This document shows, piece by piece, positions 53,930 to 64,000 of a DNA stretch of 64,000 bases; position 1 is the stretch's first letter, and each line of letters opens with the position of its first letter. Both the position numbers and the translations under genes were made by a program. Where the stretch lies: positions 124,001-188,000 of the forward strand of contig KK211221.1 in NCBI GenBank assembly GCA_000621185.1. The letters run 5' to 3'. This DNA is from Franconibacter pulveris DSM 19144. GTDB lineage: Bacteria > Pseudomonadota > Gammaproteobacteria > Enterobacterales > Enterobacteriaceae. Under the pieces are notes generated by a model. It was not told the DNA's origin. It did not search any database and worked only from the letters and a program-made list of their open reading frames with translations.

Positions 53930-54893
53930 TTTTCTTCGCCGCGCGCCGCTGCTGACGCTGGTTGGGCTGCTGGCGCTGCCTTTAATGCTTAACGCCGCTG
54001 AAACGGCGCCGCAGGCGCTGAGGATTGGTTATCAGAAAGGCTCGGTCAGCATGGTGCTGGCGAAAAGCCACCAGTTTTTAGAAACGCGCTATCCACATAC
54101 CCGAATCAGTTGGGTCGAATTCCCGGCCGGGCCGCAGCTGCTTGAAGCGCTGAACGTCGGCAGCATCGATTTAGGCAGTACGGGGGATATTCCGCCTATC
54201 TTTGCCCAGGCGGCGGGTGCAGATCTGGTCTACATCGGTTCCGAACCGCCGAAACCGAAAGCCGAGGTGATCCTGGTGCCGGAAAACAGCCCGTTGAAAA
54301 GCGTGGCGGATCTGAAAGGCCATAAGGTGGCGTTTCAGAAAGGCTCCAGCTCACACAATCTGCTGTTGAGGGCGCTGCAAAAAGCGGGACTCTCATTTAA
54401 CGATATCCAGCCAGCCTTCCTTACTCCTGCCGATGCCCGCGCCGCTTTTCAGCAGGGCAACGTAGACGCCTGGGCTATCTGGGACCCGTACTATTCCGCC
54501 GCGCTGCTGCAGGGCGGCGTGCGCGTGCTGACTGATGGCAGCGACCTGAATCTGACCGGTTCGTTTTACCTCGCTGCTCGCCCGTATGCTGAGAAAAACG
54601 GCGCTTTCCTGCAAAGCGTATTGCAAACCTTCAGCGAGGCGGACGCGCTGACGCGCAGCCAGCGCGATGAAAGCGTAAAGCTGCTGGCGCAAAGCATGGG
54701 GCTGCCGGAGCCGGTTATCGCCAGTTATCTTGATCATCGCCCGCCTACCGCCATTACGCCGGTAAATGAAGAGACCGCCGTGCGTCAGCAACACACCGCC
54801 GACCTGTTTTATGACAACCACCTGGTGCCAAAAAAAGTGGATATCCGCACCCGCATCTGGCAACCCGCAGAGACGAAAGGAGCTAAATCATGA
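53922..54893 (+). CDS. ssuA: Aliphatic sulfonate-binding protein SsuA
   Basis: SsuA is the periplasmic binding protein of the alkanesulfonate ABC transporter SsuABC. The 323 residues begin with a signal peptide ([25 protein letters not shown]) and continue with the NrtA/SsuA pattern [40 protein letters not shown] and [14 protein letters not shown]. The ATG at 53922 lies inside the ssuE 3' end and follows AAGGAGCG; an in-frame ATG at 53838 is rejected because it would bury the signal peptide. Overlaps ssuD by four bases. Confidence 0.96.
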   Translation: MLNFLRRAPLLTLVGLLALPLMLNAAETAPQALRIGYQKGSVSMVLAKSHQFLETRYPHTRISWVEFPAGPQLLEALNVGSIDLGSTGDIPPIFAQAAGADLVYIGSEPPKPKAEVILVPENSPLKSVADLKGHKVAFQKGSSSHNLLLRALQKAGLSFNDIQPAFLTPADARAAFQQGNVDAWAIWDPYYSAALLQGGVRVLTDGSDLNLTGSFYLAARPYAEKNGAFLQSVLQTFSEADALTRSQRDESVKLLAQSMGLPEPVIASYLDHRPPTAITPVNEETAVRQQHTADLFYDNHLVPKKVDIRTRIWQPAETKGAKS

Positions 54894-56035
54894 GTCTGAA
54901 CCTGTTCTGGTTTCTACCCACCCATGGCGACGGTCACTACCTCGGCAGCGATGAAAGCGCGCGCCCGGTGGACTACGGCTACCTGCAACAAATAGCGCAG
55001 GCGGCGGACCGACTGGGCTTTACCGGCGTGTTGATCCCGACTGGCCGCTCCTGCGAGGATGCGTGGTTGGTGGCGGCATCGATGATCCCGGTGACTCAGC
55101 GGCTGAAGTTTCTGGTGGCGCTGCGCCCAGGCGTGATATCACCGACTGTCGCAGCGCGTCAGGCGGCCACGCTCGACCGGCTTTCCAACGGACGAGCGCT
55201 CTTTAACCTGGTGACAGGCAGCGACCCGCAGGAGCTCGCCGCCGATGGCGTTTTCCTCGATCATACTGCGCGCTATGAAGCGTCGGCCGAGTTTACTCGC
55301 GTCTGGCGCAGGCTGCTGGAGGGGGAAACGGTGGATTATGAAGGCAAGCATATTCGCGTACGCGGCGCAAAGCTGCTTTTCCCGCCCGTCCAGCAGCCGC
55401 GACCGCCGCTCTACTTCGGTGGCTCGTCCGACGTGGCGCAGGACCTGGCCGCTGAACAGGTCGACCTCTATTTGACCTGGGGCGAGCCGCCGGAGCAGGT
55501 AAAAGAGAAAATCGCGCAGGTGCGCGCAAAGGCGGCGTTGCACGGGCGCAGCGTGCGTTTTGGCATTCGTTTACACGTGATTGTGCGTGAAACCAACGAA
55601 GAGGCCTGGCGGGCGGCCGATCGGCTGATTGAAAAAGTGGATGACGAAACCATCAGCAAGGCGCAGGCGGCGTTAGCCCGCACTGATTCCGTCGGCCAGC
55701 ACCGTATGGCGGCGCTGCACAACGGCAAACGCGACAACCTTGAAATCAGCCCTAACCTCTGGGCGGGCGTCGGGCTGGTGCGCGGCGGCGCAGGCACGGC
55801 GCTGGTGGGCGACGGCCCCACGGTGGCGGCGCGCATCAATGAGTATGCCGCGCTGGGTATCGACAGCTTTATTCTTTCCGGTTATCCGCATCTGGAAGAG
55901 GCTTACCGCGTGGGCGAACTGCTCTTCCCACATCTGAATATCGCTATCCCGCAAGTGCCGCAGCCGCAGAGGTTGCAGCAACAAGGCGAAGCCGTTGCCA
56001 ACGAATTTCTGCCGCGCCGGGTAGCGCAAAGCTAA
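54890..56035 (+). CDS. ssuD: Alkanesulfonate monooxygenase SsuD
   Basis: SsuD uses FMNH2 and O2 to cut C-S bonds of alkanesulfonates, giving an aldehyde and sulfite for cysteine synthesis. It shares the bacterial-luciferase fold with RutA. The 381 residues equal the E. coli length, with [15 protein letters not shown] at the N-terminus, [20 protein letters not shown], and the conserved cysteine in [10 protein letters not shown]. Starts in ATGA with the ssuA stop; ssuC begins ten bases after its stop. Confidence 0.98.
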   Translation: MSLNLFWFLPTHGDGHYLGSDESARPVDYGYLQQIAQAADRLGFTGVLIPTGRSCEDAWLVAASMIPVTQRLKFLVALRPGVISPTVAARQAATLDRLSNGRALFNLVTGSDPQELAADGVFLDHTARYEASAEFTRVWRRLLEGETVDYEGKHIRVRGAKLLFPPVQQPRPPLYFGGSSDVAQDLAAEQVDLYLTWGEPPEQVKEKIAQVRAKAALHGRSVRFGIRLHVIVRETNEEAWRAADRLIEKVDDETISKAQAALARTDSVGQHRMAALHNGKRDNLEISPNLWAGVGLVRGGAGTALVGDGPTVAARINEYAALGIDSFILSGYPHLEEAYRVGELLFPHLNIAIPQVPQPQRLQQQGEAVANEFLPRRVAQS

Positions 56036-56045
56036 GGAGGACGGC

Positions 56046-56837
56046 ATGACGACGACTTCACGCAGGTGGCTCTACCGGGCCGCGCCCTGGCTGCTGCCGG
56101 TGGGCATCATTGTTATCTGGCAATTCGCTTCGCAAACGGGCTGGCTCTCCACACGCATTTTACCCTCCCCGGAAGGGGTGGTGGAGGCGTTCTGGAACCT
56201 GTCGGCGAGCGGCGAGCTCTGGCATCACCTCGCCATTAGCGCCTGGCGGGCGCTGATTGGTTTCTCGATTGGCGGCGCGCTCGGCCTGATGCTCGGTCTT
56301 ATCAGCGGCCTTTCACGCTGGGGAGAACGGCTGCTTGATACCTCTATCCAGATGCTGCGCAACGTGCCGCATCTGGCGCTTATCCCGCTGGTTATCCTCT
56401 GGTTCGGCATTGATGAGAGCGCCAAAATTTTCCTGGTGGCGCTCGGAACGCTTTTTCCGATTTATATCAATACCTGGCACGGGATCCGTAACATCGACCA
56501 GGGGTTGCTGGAAATGGCCCGCAGCTATGGTCTTTCGGGCTTCAGCCTGTTTGCGCAGGTGATCCTGCCGGGCGCCCTTCCCTCCATTATGGTCGGCGTA
56601 CGCTTCGCGCTGGGGTTGATGTGGCTGACGCTTATCGTGGCGGAAACCATTTCGGCGAATGCCGGCATCGGCTATCTGGCGATGAATGCGCGCGAATTTC
56701 TGCAAACCGACGTGGTGGTAGTCGCCATCGTTCTTTACGCCCTGCTTGGCAAGCTAGCCGACGTAAGCGCCCAGCAGCTTGAGCGCCTCTGGCTGCGCTG
56801 GCATCCGGCCTACAGGCAACAGGAGAAAACCGCATGA
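56046..56837 (+). CDS. ssuC: Alkanesulfonate ABC permease SsuC
   Basis: The inner-membrane channel of the SsuABC importer. The 263 residues have about six hydrophobic helices and the binding-protein-dependent permease loop that docks on the ATPase ([24 protein letters not shown]). AAGGAGG precedes the ATG. It overlaps ssuB by four bases (ATGA). Confidence 0.97.
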   Translation: MTTTSRRWLYRAAPWLLPVGIIVIWQFASQTGWLSTRILPSPEGVVEAFWNLSASGELWHHLAISAWRALIGFSIGGALGLMLGLISGLSRWGERLLDTSIQMLRNVPHLALIPLVILWFGIDESAKIFLVALGTLFPIYINTWHGIRNIDQGLLEMARSYGLSGFSLFAQVILPGALPSIMVGVRFALGLMWLTLIVAETISANAGIGYLAMNAREFLQTDVVVVAIVLYALLGKLADVSAQQLERLWLRWHPAYRQQEKTA

Positions 56838-57607
56838 ATACGGCAAGGCTGAATCAGGGTACGCCGCTGCTGCTGGATGGCGTAACCAAACGCTACGGCG
56901 ACAAAACCATTCTTGATGGACTGAACCTGCATATTCCCGCCGGGCAATTTGTGGCGGTGGTCGGGCGCAGCGGCGGCGGGAAGAGCACGCTGCTGCGCCT
57001 GCTCGCAGGGCTTGAAGAGCCGGACGGCGGCGTTTTGCGGGCAGGCAATGCGTTGCTCAGCGAAGCGCAGGAGGAGACGCGCCTGATGTTCCAGGATGCG
57101 CGCCTGCTGCCCTGGAAAAAAGTAATTGATAACGTTGGGCTGGGGCTAAAGGGCGACTGGCGGCCCAAGGCGCGTGAGGCGCTGGCGGCCGTCGGGCTTG
57201 AAAGCCGCGCCAGTGAATGGCCGGCTGCGCTCTCAGGCGGACAAAAACAGCGCGTGGCGCTTGCCCGGGCGTTGATTCATCGCCCTGGCCTTCTGTTGCT
57301 GGATGAACCCCTTGGCGCGCTTGATGCGCTTACCCGACTCGAAATGCAGGCGCTCATTACCGAACTCTGGCAGCAGCATGGTTTCACCGTTCTGCTGGTA
57401 ACGCATGATGTGAGTGAAGCGGTGGCGATGGCGGACCGGGTGCTGCTGATTGAAGACGGGAAAATTGGTCTCGATCTCCCGGTCGAACTCGCGCGTCCCC
57501 GGCGCACCGGCTCGCCGCGGCTGGCGGAGCTGGAAGCAGAGGTGCTGGAGCGGGTGATGCGCAAAAGCGAACAGGAATTTGTGGCGCGGCGCGTCAGCCA
57601 CGGGTAA
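56834..57607 (+). CDS. ssuB: Alkanesulfonate ABC ATPase SsuB
   Basis: The ATP-hydrolysing subunit that drives alkanesulfonate uptake. In 257 residues it shows Walker [18 protein letters not shown], the Q-loop [13 protein letters not shown], the ABC signature [15 protein letters not shown], Walker [15 protein letters not shown] and the H-loop VTHDVSEA. Last gene of the operon, convergent with pepN and separated from it by a bidirectional terminator. Confidence 0.98.
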   Translation: MNTARLNQGTPLLLDGVTKRYGDKTILDGLNLHIPAGQFVAVVGRSGGGKSTLLRLLAGLEEPDGGVLRAGNALLSEAQEETRLMFQDARLLPWKKVIDNVGLGLKGDWRPKAREALAAVGLESRASEWPAALSGGQKQRVALARALIHRPGLLLLDEPLGALDALTRLEMQALITELWQQHGFTVLLVTHDVSEAVAMADRVLLIEDGKIGLDLPVELARPRRTGSPRLAELEAEVLERVMRKSEQEFVARRVSHG

Positions 57608-57608
57608 G

Positions 57609-57637
57609 AAAAAGCCCTGCGATATGCAGGGCTTTTT
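57609..57637. terminator. Bidirectional terminator between ssuB and pepN
   Basis: AAAAAGCCCTGC (57609-57620) pairs with GCAGGGCTTTTT (57626-57637) around a five-base loop; both strands end in T runs. Confidence 0.93.
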
Positions 57638-57640
57638 GCA

Positions 57641-60253
57641 TTACGCCAGCGCCTTACTGATTTTCTCGTAGAGATCGCCAGAAAGATTCGGCAGCGCCCT
57701 GAGCGTTTCCAGTGCGGCGCGCATCAGCGCCTGACGGTTGGCATCATAGCGCTTCAGGCGGATGAGCGGCTCTATCAGGCGGGAGGCCACTTGCGGGTTG
57801 CGGCTGTTGAGCTCGGTGAGCATTTCCACCATAAACTGATAGCCGCTGCCGTCCTCGGCATGGAACGCCGCCGGGTTGCTGCCTGCGAATGCGCCAATCA
57901 GCGAGCGCACGCGGTTCGGGTTGCCGAGGCTGAACGAACGGTGATTAAGCAACTCGCGCACTTTTTGCAGTGCATTTTGCGCCGGGCTGGTCGCCTGCAG
58001 GATGAACCATTTATCCATCACCAGGCCATCCTGATGCCATTTCTCGTCGTACTCCGCCAGCAGCGTGTCACGGCAAGGCAACTGCGCCCCGACCGCAGCG
58101 GCCAGCGCGGCCAGTGCATCGGTCATGTTGTCGGCGGAGTGATACTGCTGGCTGACCAGCTTGTCAGCCAGTTGGACATCGCCAAACGCCAGATAGTGCA
58201 GGCAGATGTTACGCAGCGCGCGCTTGCCGATGTCAGCATGATCGACGCGGTAGCCTTCAAGCTTCGTGGCGTTGTACACCGCAAGGAATTCATCCGCCAG
58301 TTCGGTCGCCAGCGTGCGGGTCAGCGCCTGATGCACCGCCGCGATAGCCAGCGGGTCGATAATCTGGAACAGCTCGGCCATCTCATTTTGCGACGGCAGC
58401 GTGAGGATTTCCGCCGCCAGCGCCGGGTCGATGGTGTCATCCAGCAAAATAGCGCGGAAAGCGTCCGCCACATGCAACGGCAGCGAAAGCGGCTGCTGTT
58501 GCTGGAAGCGAGCCACGTTCAGCTTGATGTATGTCGCAAGCAGGCTTTGCGCCGCATCCCAGCGGGAGAAATCGTTACGCGCGTGGCGCATCAGGAACGT
58601 GAGCTGCTGATCGCTCCACTTGTATTCAAGCTTCACGGGCGCGGAGAATTCGCGCAGCAGCGAAGGCACCGGCTGGCACGGCACATTGTCAAAGACAAAA
58701 GTCTGCTCCGCCTGGGTCAGGTTCAGCACGTTCGATACCGGGTGGCCTTCACGCTGCAGAGCGATAACCTTGCCTTCGTGATCGTAGAGTTCGATGTCGA
58801 ACGGGATATGCAGCGGCAGTTTCTCCTGCTGATCCGGCGTCGGCGGCGTGTGTTGCGTCAGCTTCAGGGTATATTGCTCGGCTTGCGGATCGTAATCGTC
58901 CTGCGCCGTGACAACCGGCGTGCCGGACTGGCTGTACCAGCGGCGGAAGTGTGAAAGGTCAACATTTGACGCGTCCTCCATCGCCTGCACAAAATCGTCG
59001 CAGGTGGCGGCGCTGCCGTCATGGCGCTCAAAATAGAGCTGCATCCCTTTCTGGAAATTCTCTTCGCCGAGCAGGGTATGCATCATGCGAATCACTTCCG
59101 ACCCTTTTTCATAAACGGTCAGGGTGTAGAAGTTGTTCATTTCGATGACCATATCCGGGCGGATCGGGTGCGCCATCGGGCTTGCGTCTTCAGCAAATTG
59201 TAAACCGCGCATGGTGCGCACGTTGCTGATGCGGTTAACGGCGCGGGAGCCGAGATCCGAACTGAACTCCTGGTCGCGGAAAACGGTCAGCCCCTCTTTC
59301 AGGCTGAGCTGGAACCAGTCGCGGCAGGTGACGCGGTTGCCGGTCCAGTTATGGAAATATTCGTGGCCGATAACGCGCTCAATGTTCAGGTAATCTTTAT
59401 CGGTTGCCGTTTCGGCGCGAGCCAGCACGAATTTGGAGTTAAAGACGTTAAGGCCTTTGTTCTCCATCGCGCCCATATTAAAGAAGTCCACCGCGACTAT
59501 CATATAAATGTCGAGATCGTACTCCAGGCCAAAGCGCTGCTCGTCCCACTTCATGGAGTTTTTCAGCGAGGTCATCGCCCAGCTGGCGCGATCGAGATTG
59601 CCGCGATCGACGAAGAGCTCCAGCGCGACGTCCCGACCGGAACGGGTAGTAAAGGTGTCGCGCAGCACGTCGAAATCTCCCGCCACCAGCGCAAACAAAT
59701 AGCACGGTTTAGGGAACGGGTCCTGCCACTGCGTCCAGTGGCGACCGCCTTCCAGCTCGCCCTGGCCTACACGGTTGCCGTTAGAAAGCAGGAAGGGGTA
59801 TTTGGTTTTATCGGCGATGATTTTCGTTGTGAAACGGGCCAGCACGTCCGGACGGTCCAGATACCAGGTAATATGACGAAAGCCTTCCGCTTCGCACTGA
59901 GTGCAGAGCGCTTCGCCCGACTGATAAAGTCCTTCCAGCGCGGTATTGGTCGCCGGGCTGATGGTATTGACGATTTCAAGGGTAAAGCGCTCCGGCAGAT
60001 TCTCAAGGACTAACGCGCCCTCTTCCAGTCGATAATCCTGCCAGGGAGCATCATTAATATGTAAAGAAACCAGAGTAAGGTCTTCGCCGTCGAGACGCAG
60101 CGGCGCCGCGTCGGCGGCGTTACGGCTAATCTGGCTTACCGCAGTGACCACGGTTTGGGCGGCGTCCAGTTCAAAGGTCAAGTCAATATCGCTGATGAAA
60201 TAGTCCGGCGCACGGTAGTCGTGGCGGTATTTGGCTTGTGGCTGTTGAGTCAT
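57641..60253 (-). CDS. pepN: Aminopeptidase N
   Basis: PepN is a broad-specificity zinc aminopeptidase of family M1 that completes cytosolic peptide breakdown. The 870 residues equal the E. coli length. The N-terminal beta domain is followed by the exopeptidase motif GAMEN (MGAMENKGLN) and the zinc site HEYFHNW with the downstream glutamate in LTVFRDQEF, then the helical C-terminal domain. Divergent from pncB across 263 bases. Confidence 0.98.
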   Translation of the reverse strand: MTQQPQAKYRHDYRAPDYFISDIDLTFELDAAQTVVTAVSQISRNAADAAPLRLDGEDLTLVSLHINDAPWQDYRLEEGALVLENLPERFTLEIVNTISPATNTALEGLYQSGEALCTQCEAEGFRHITWYLDRPDVLARFTTKIIADKTKYPFLLSNGNRVGQGELEGGRHWTQWQDPFPKPCYLFALVAGDFDVLRDTFTTRSGRDVALELFVDRGNLDRASWAMTSLKNSMKWDEQRFGLEYDLDIYMIVAVDFFNMGAMENKGLNVFNSKFVLARAETATDKDYLNIERVIGHEYFHNWTGNRVTCRDWFQLSLKEGLTVFRDQEFSSDLGSRAVNRISNVRTMRGLQFAEDASPMAHPIRPDMVIEMNNFYTLTVYEKGSEVIRMMHTLLGEENFQKGMQLYFERHDGSAATCDDFVQAMEDASNVDLSHFRRWYSQSGTPVVTAQDDYDPQAEQYTLKLTQHTPPTPDQQEKLPLHIPFDIELYDHEGKVIALQREGHPVSNVLNLTQAEQTFVFDNVPCQPVPSLLREFSAPVKLEYKWSDQQLTFLMRHARNDFSRWDAAQSLLATYIKLNVARFQQQQPLSLPLHVADAFRAILLDDTIDPALAAEILTLPSQNEMAELFQIIDPLAIAAVHQALTRTLATELADEFLAVYNATKLEGYRVDHADIGKRALRNICLHYLAFGDVQLADKLVSQQYHSADNMTDALAALAAAVGAQLPCRDTLLAEYDEKWHQDGLVMDKWFILQATSPAQNALQKVRELLNHRSFSLGNPNRVRSLIGAFAGSNPAAFHAEDGSGYQFMVEMLTELNSRNPQVASRLIEPLIRLKRYDANRQALMRAALETLRALPNLSGDLYEKISKALA

Positions 60254-60516
60254 ATAAAACCTTATGCATGGTCCGTATGGTTACGCCTCAGTCTATTCCT
60301 GTTGCGATAATGTTGCCACGCAGAATCTTTATCTTTTCCGTGCACTCATGCAGCTTTGCTACATTTAGATAACATAGGCACAAAATGCCCTCGACCTGCG
60401 ACAGGGGTTGTGTTGTGATCCTGCTTCAATAAACCGATAATCAGGGTATACTCCTGCGTCTTTATCTGCTTAGCCCTTGATGGAAACGCTCCTGTGAGAG
60501 GATGCCATTTCGCACC

Positions 60517-61719
60517 ATGACACAATTCGCTTCCCCCATACTGCAAACGCTGCTGGACACCGATGCCTATAAACTGCATATGCAGCAGGCGGTTTTCCAC
60601 CACTATTATGATGTGCATGTCGCAGCGGAATTTCGCTGTCGTGGTGACGACCTGCTGGGCATTTATGCTGAGGCTATTCGCGAACAGGTGAACGCTATGC
60701 AGCATCTCGCGCTTAGCGAAGAGGAGTTCCAGTGGCTCTCCGGCCTGCCTTTCTTTAAAGCTGACTACCTCGCCTGGCTTAAAACATTCCGCTTTGACCC
60801 TTCGCAGGTCGATATCAGCAACGACAACGGTAAGCTGAATATCCGCTTAAGCGGGCCATGGCGTGAAGTCATTCTGTGGGAAGTGCCGCTGCTGGCGGTT
60901 ATCAGCGAACTGGTGCACCGCTTCCGCTCTCCTGAAGCGAACGTTCAACTGGCGCTTGCGCACCTTGAAAGCAAACTCGCTGATTTTCGTACTCTAACCG
61001 CAGACCTCGACCTCAGCGCATTCCGTCTGATGGACTTCGGCACCCGTCGCCGCTTCTCCCGCGACGTTCAGCAGGCCATTGTCGAACGTTTGCAGCAAGA
61101 ACCCTGGTTTATCGGCACCAGCAACTACGATCTCGCCCGCCGTCTTTCGCTCACGCCAATGGGCACCCAGGCGCACGAATGGTTCCAGGCGCACCAGCAG
61201 ATTAGCCCGGTTCTCGCTAACAGCCAGATTGCGGCGCTGCGGGCATGGCTTGATGAGTATCCGAACCAGCTTGGCATCGCGCTGACGGACTGCATTACTA
61301 TGGATGCATTCCTGCGCGATTTCGGTCCTGATTTCGCTACCCGTTATCAGGGCTTGCGTCATGACTCGGGAGACCCGGTGCAATGGGGCGAAAAGGCTAT
61401 CGCGCACTACGAGCGCCTTGGTATCGACCCGCTCAGCAAAACGCTGGTGTTCTCCGATAACCTCGATTTGCCGAAAGCGCTCTTGCTCTATCGCCACTTC
61501 GCTTCACGCGTTCAGCTCGGTTTTGGCATCGGCACCCGGCTGACCTGCGATATTCCCGGCGTTAAACCGCTCAACATCGTGATTAAGCTTGTGGAATGCA
61601 ACGGCAAACCGGTGGCGAAGCTCTCCGACAGTCCTGGCAAAACCATCTGCCACGATAAAGCGTTTGTACGCGCGTTGCGCAAGGCTTTCGACCTGCCGCA
61701 GGTGAAAATCGCCAGCTAA
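60517..61719 (+). CDS. pncB: Nicotinate phosphoribosyltransferase
   Basis: PncB converts nicotinate and PRPP to nicotinate mononucleotide in NAD salvage, with ATP hydrolysis stimulating the reaction through a phosphohistidine. The 400 residues equal the E. coli length with the ATG at 60517 ([21 protein letters not shown]); an upstream ATG at 60502 adds only five residues and is rejected. Conserved blocks include [38 protein letters not shown] with the histidine region, and LRHDSGDP. I could not place a NadR box in the spacer. Confidence 0.98.
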   Translation: MTQFASPILQTLLDTDAYKLHMQQAVFHHYYDVHVAAEFRCRGDDLLGIYAEAIREQVNAMQHLALSEEEFQWLSGLPFFKADYLAWLKTFRFDPSQVDISNDNGKLNIRLSGPWREVILWEVPLLAVISELVHRFRSPEANVQLALAHLESKLADFRTLTADLDLSAFRLMDFGTRRRFSRDVQQAIVERLQQEPWFIGTSNYDLARRLSLTPMGTQAHEWFQAHQQISPVLANSQIAALRAWLDEYPNQLGIALTDCITMDAFLRDFGPDFATRYQGLRHDSGDPVQWGEKAIAHYERLGIDPLSKTLVFSDNLDLPKALLLYRHFASRVQLGFGIGTRLTCDIPGVKPLNIVIKLVECNGKPVAKLSDSPGKTICHDKAFVRALRKAFDLPQVKIAS

Positions 61720-61726
61720 CCCCTTC

Positions 61727-61746
61727 CGGGAGCGGCTTCGCTCCCG
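61727..61746 (+). terminator. Possible terminator of pncB
   Basis: CGGGAGCG and CGCTCCCG form an 8-bp stem around GCTT shortly after the pncB stop, but C-rich rather than T-rich sequence follows, so termination may be weak or Rho-dependent. Confidence 0.45.
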
Positions 61747-61885
61747 AATCCCCCCTCTCCTTTCCGATTTCTTTGTTTCACGCCGCGAATTCTGCTTGTC
61801 TGATGGCGCGCGCCAGGTAACATAGATAACCCCCCTCGTTGGGGCTAAAGGATTTTATGTTTGACCATTAACCAGAGAGAAAATT

Positions 61886-63286
61886 ATGAGCGTTGTGCCT
61901 GTAGCCGACGTACTCCAGGGCCGCGTAGCCGTTGACCAAGAAGTCACCGTGCGCGGGTGGGTGCGTACCCGTAGAGATTCAAAAGCTGGCCTCTCCTTCC
62001 TCGCCGTCTATGACGGTTCCTGCTTTGATCCCGTACAGGCTGTCATTAATCATTCTCTGCCCAATTACAATGATGAAGTGCTGCGCCTGACCACCGGCTG
62101 CTCCGTGATTGTGACCGGCGTGGTGGTGGAATCGCCAGGTCAGGGCCAGAGCTTTGAGCTGCAGGCGACGCGCGTTGAAGTCACCGGCTGGGTCGATGAC
62201 CCGGATACCTATCCGATGGCGGCAAAGCGCCACAGCATCGAATATCTGCGTGAAGTGGCGCATCTGCGCCCGCGCACCAATATGATTGGCGCGGTTGCCC
62301 GCGTGCGTCATACGCTGGCGCAGGCGCTGCACCGTTTCTTCCACGAGCAGGGTTTCTTCTGGGTTTCAACACCGCTGATTACCGCCTCCGATACAGAAGG
62401 CGCCGGTGAGATGTTCCGCGTTTCAACGCTGGATCTGGAGAACCTGCCGCGTACTGGCGAAGGCAAAGTCGATTTCGATAAAGATTTCTTCGGTAAAGAA
62501 GCGTTCCTCACCGTTTCCGGCCAGCTCAATGGCGAAACGTACGCCTGCGCGCTGTCCAAAATCTATACCTTCGGGCCGACTTTCCGTGCGGAAAACTCGA
62601 ACACCAGCCGTCACCTTGCGGAGTTCTGGATGCTGGAGCCGGAAGTGGCGTTTGCCGATCTGAACGATGTGGCAAGCCTCGCCGAAGCGATGCTGAAGTA
62701 TGTGTTCAAAGCTGTGCTGGACGAGCGCATGGACGACATGAAATTCTTCGCCGAGCGCGTGGATAAAGATGCCGTTGAACGCCTGCAGCGCTTCATTTCC
62801 GCCGATTTCGCCCAGGTAGATTACACCGACGCGGTGGCCATTCTTGAGAAATGCGGCGAGAAGTTCGAAAACCCGGTTTACTGGGGCGTGGATCTGGCTT
62901 CCGAGCATGAACGTTATCTGGCCGAGAAACACTTCAAAGCGCCAGTGGTAGTGAAAAACTACCCGAAAGATATTAAGGCTTTCTACATGCGACTTAATGA
63001 AGATGGCAAAACCGTGGCGGCGATGGACGTGCTTGCGCCAGGCATCGGTGAAATCATCGGCGGCTCCCAGCGTGAAGAGCGTCTGGATGTGCTCGACGCC
63101 CGCATGGAAGAGATGGGCCTTAATAAAGAAGATTACTGGTGGTATCGCGATCTGCGCCGTTACGGCACCGTACCCCACTCCGGTTTCGGCCTTGGCTTTG
63201 AGCGCTTAATCGCTTACGTCACCGGCGTACAGAACGTGCGTGACGTTATCCCCTTCCCGCGCACCCCGCGTAACGCTAACTTCTGA
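61886..63286 (+). CDS. asnS: Asparaginyl-tRNA synthetase
   Basis: AsnS charges tRNA-Asn with asparagine. The 466 residues equal the E. coli enzyme: an N-terminal OB-fold anticodon domain ([22 protein letters not shown]) and the class II catalytic core with motif 2 ([21 protein letters not shown]) and motif 3 ([16 protein letters not shown]). It is followed by a strong terminator and lies upstream of ompF as in E. coli. Confidence 0.99.
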   Translation: MSVVPVADVLQGRVAVDQEVTVRGWVRTRRDSKAGLSFLAVYDGSCFDPVQAVINHSLPNYNDEVLRLTTGCSVIVTGVVVESPGQGQSFELQATRVEVTGWVDDPDTYPMAAKRHSIEYLREVAHLRPRTNMIGAVARVRHTLAQALHRFFHEQGFFWVSTPLITASDTEGAGEMFRVSTLDLENLPRTGEGKVDFDKDFFGKEAFLTVSGQLNGETYACALSKIYTFGPTFRAENSNTSRHLAEFWMLEPEVAFADLNDVASLAEAMLKYVFKAVLDERMDDMKFFAERVDKDAVERLQRFISADFAQVDYTDAVAILEKCGEKFENPVYWGVDLASEHERYLAEKHFKAPVVVKNYPKDIKAFYMRLNEDGKTVAAMDVLAPGIGEIIGGSQREERLDVLDARMEEMGLNKEDYWWYRDLRRYGTVPHSGFGLGFERLIAYVTGVQNVRDVIPFPRTPRNANF

Positions 63287-63803
63287 TTTTTTCTAAGGGC
63301 CAGCTCGCTGGCCCTTTTCATTCCTGCATCCACTCGCTTCACACAGAAATATTTTTCAACAAAATTTTATCCACACAGATATTGCGACTTTAAAAAACCG
63401 CACGCTATAGCATATTTGCTCATCTTTTACACAGCCATCCAGCCATCTAAAGGTCAGAGATAAGAAAAGGTGAGATGAGTATCATTCTTGCATAAGCAAA
63501 GGCTTTTGCTTTATTAACTATAAGCAATTCATATATATAGATAATGAATGCACAAAAACCATTCACCTAAAGAATGAAATTTGAGGTGGTTCACAAAGTT
63601 CCCAAAAATACACAAATTCTTACACAATATTTCTTTTTGTTACTGATTTTAGATATTTGTAGCACTTTCAGGCTAGCGAAACGTGAATATGAATGGAAAG
63701 ATGCCTTCAGACACAGAAAGACACCAAACTCTCATCAATAGTTCCGTACAGAATTATTGACGGCAGTGGCAGGTGTTCATAAAAACCAATGAGGGTAATA
63801 AAT
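63287..63803 (+). promoter_or_regulatory. ompF regulatory region and leader
   Basis: The 517-base asnS-ompF spacer holds no gene. Its last 200 bases match the E. coli ompF control region: the promoter and OmpR area (ATATTTCTTTTTGTTACTGA to the TTTGTAGCACTTTCA block, about 63627-63671), the segment GAATGGAAAGATGCC that holds the -10 and start, and the leader (CAGACACA to GAGGGTAATAAATA), which contains the MicF antisense-RNA target. Upstream, very AT-rich DNA near 63450-63560 corresponds to the distal OmpR and IHF sites of E. coli; exact boxes were not assigned. Confidence 0.75.
63295..63318 (+). terminator. Terminator of asnS
   Basis: AAGGGCCAG (63295-63303) pairs with CTGGCCCTT (63308-63316) around CTCG, with T residues after it. 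Confidence 0.88.
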
Positions 63804-64000
63804 AATGATGAAGCGCAATATTCTGGCAGTGGTAATCCCTGCCCTGCTGGTAGCCGGTGCAGCTAACGCTGCAGAAATCTACAACAAAAACGGCAACAAA
63901 CTGGATCTGTACGGCAAAGTAGTTGGTGAGCACGATTTCACAACGACAGGTGAAACAAACAATGCTGACGCCACGTATGCACAGATCGGTTTTAAAGGCG
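63804..64000 (+). CDS. ompF: Outer-membrane porin OmpF (5' part only)
   Basis: The first 65 codons of a trimeric general porin. The signal peptide [20 protein letters not shown] with the cut before [16 protein letters not shown] is that of OmpF, and the leader matches ompF rather than ompC or phoE. The window ends within the early barrel strands. The start follows GAGGG. Identity as OmpF rests on the leader, the N-terminus and the position after asnS. Confidence 0.93.

Noticed and set aside
57791-58954. 387-codon open frame antisense to pepN
   Set aside because: Same reason: a shadow of pepN, without motifs or a ribosome site.
60254-60516. NadR operator before pncB
   Set aside because: No sequence close to TGTTTA-N6-TAAACA was found in the spacer.

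Overview
The window is a chromosomal segment of a member of the Enterobacteriaceae with fairly high GC content. The proteins match Escherichia coli homologues almost residue for residue in places (OmpA, FabA, TusE, YccJ, MgsA). Several features fit Cronobacter or a close relative such as Franconibacter, Siccibacter or Enterobacter: a complete rut operon, ssu genes directly beside pyrD, and no agp, hya or tor genes. Genus assignment is inference from memory; no search was run.

Layout. 1-4.9 kb: the divergent proline genes putP (partial) and putA, with PutA operator motifs between them. 4.9-11.7 kb: a small secreted LprI-like protein, then rutR and the rutABCDEFG pyrimidine-catabolism operon behind a sigma-54 promoter. 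11.8-13.3 kb: ymdF, wrbA and yccJ. 13.4-20.4 kb: an accessory organosulfur island. It holds a leaderless arylsulfate sulfotransferase, and divergently an operon of a Tsx-type outer-membrane channel, a periplasmic Cys-type sulfatase, its radical-SAM maturase and an unrecognised protein with two zinc ribbons that looks like a domesticated IS1-type transposase. A perfect CRP palindrome lies before the channel gene. 20.6-24.4 kb: an HxlR regulator and a short-chain dehydrogenase sharing a near-identical palindromic operator, a YdiK-like permease and an MscS-family channel. 24.6-26.5 kb: serT (tRNA-Ser, TGA) and an orphan OppA-type binding protein.

26.7-53.1 kb is conserved backbone in the E. coli order: yccA, tusE, acyP, rlmI, hspQ, yccU, yccT, mgsA, helD, yccF, yccS, tfoX, sulA, ompA, matP, lonH, fabA, rmf, pqiABC, uup, rlmL, ycbX, zapC, pyrD. 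53.4-64 kb: the ssuEADCB alkanesulfonate operon, pepN, pncB, asnS and the start of ompF with its long regulatory leader.

How the genes work together. There are three scavenging modules: proline for carbon and nitrogen (put), pyrimidine rings for nitrogen (rut), and organosulfur compounds (the sulfatase/AssT island for sulfate esters, ssu for sulfonates). The rest is envelope maintenance, translation and ribosome modification, and cell-division control. Recognisable control sites include PutA operators, a RutR box with a sigma-54 promoter and an NtrC-like box, a CRP site, a LexA box, FadR and FabR boxes, a sigma-32 promoter, a PurR-like box and the pyrD leader hairpin.

The strongest candidate for something not well described is the 13.4-20.4 kb island, especially the zinc-ribbon protein at 19148-20431 and the AssT homologue that lacks an export signal. 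No CRISPR array, intact insertion sequence or prophage was found.
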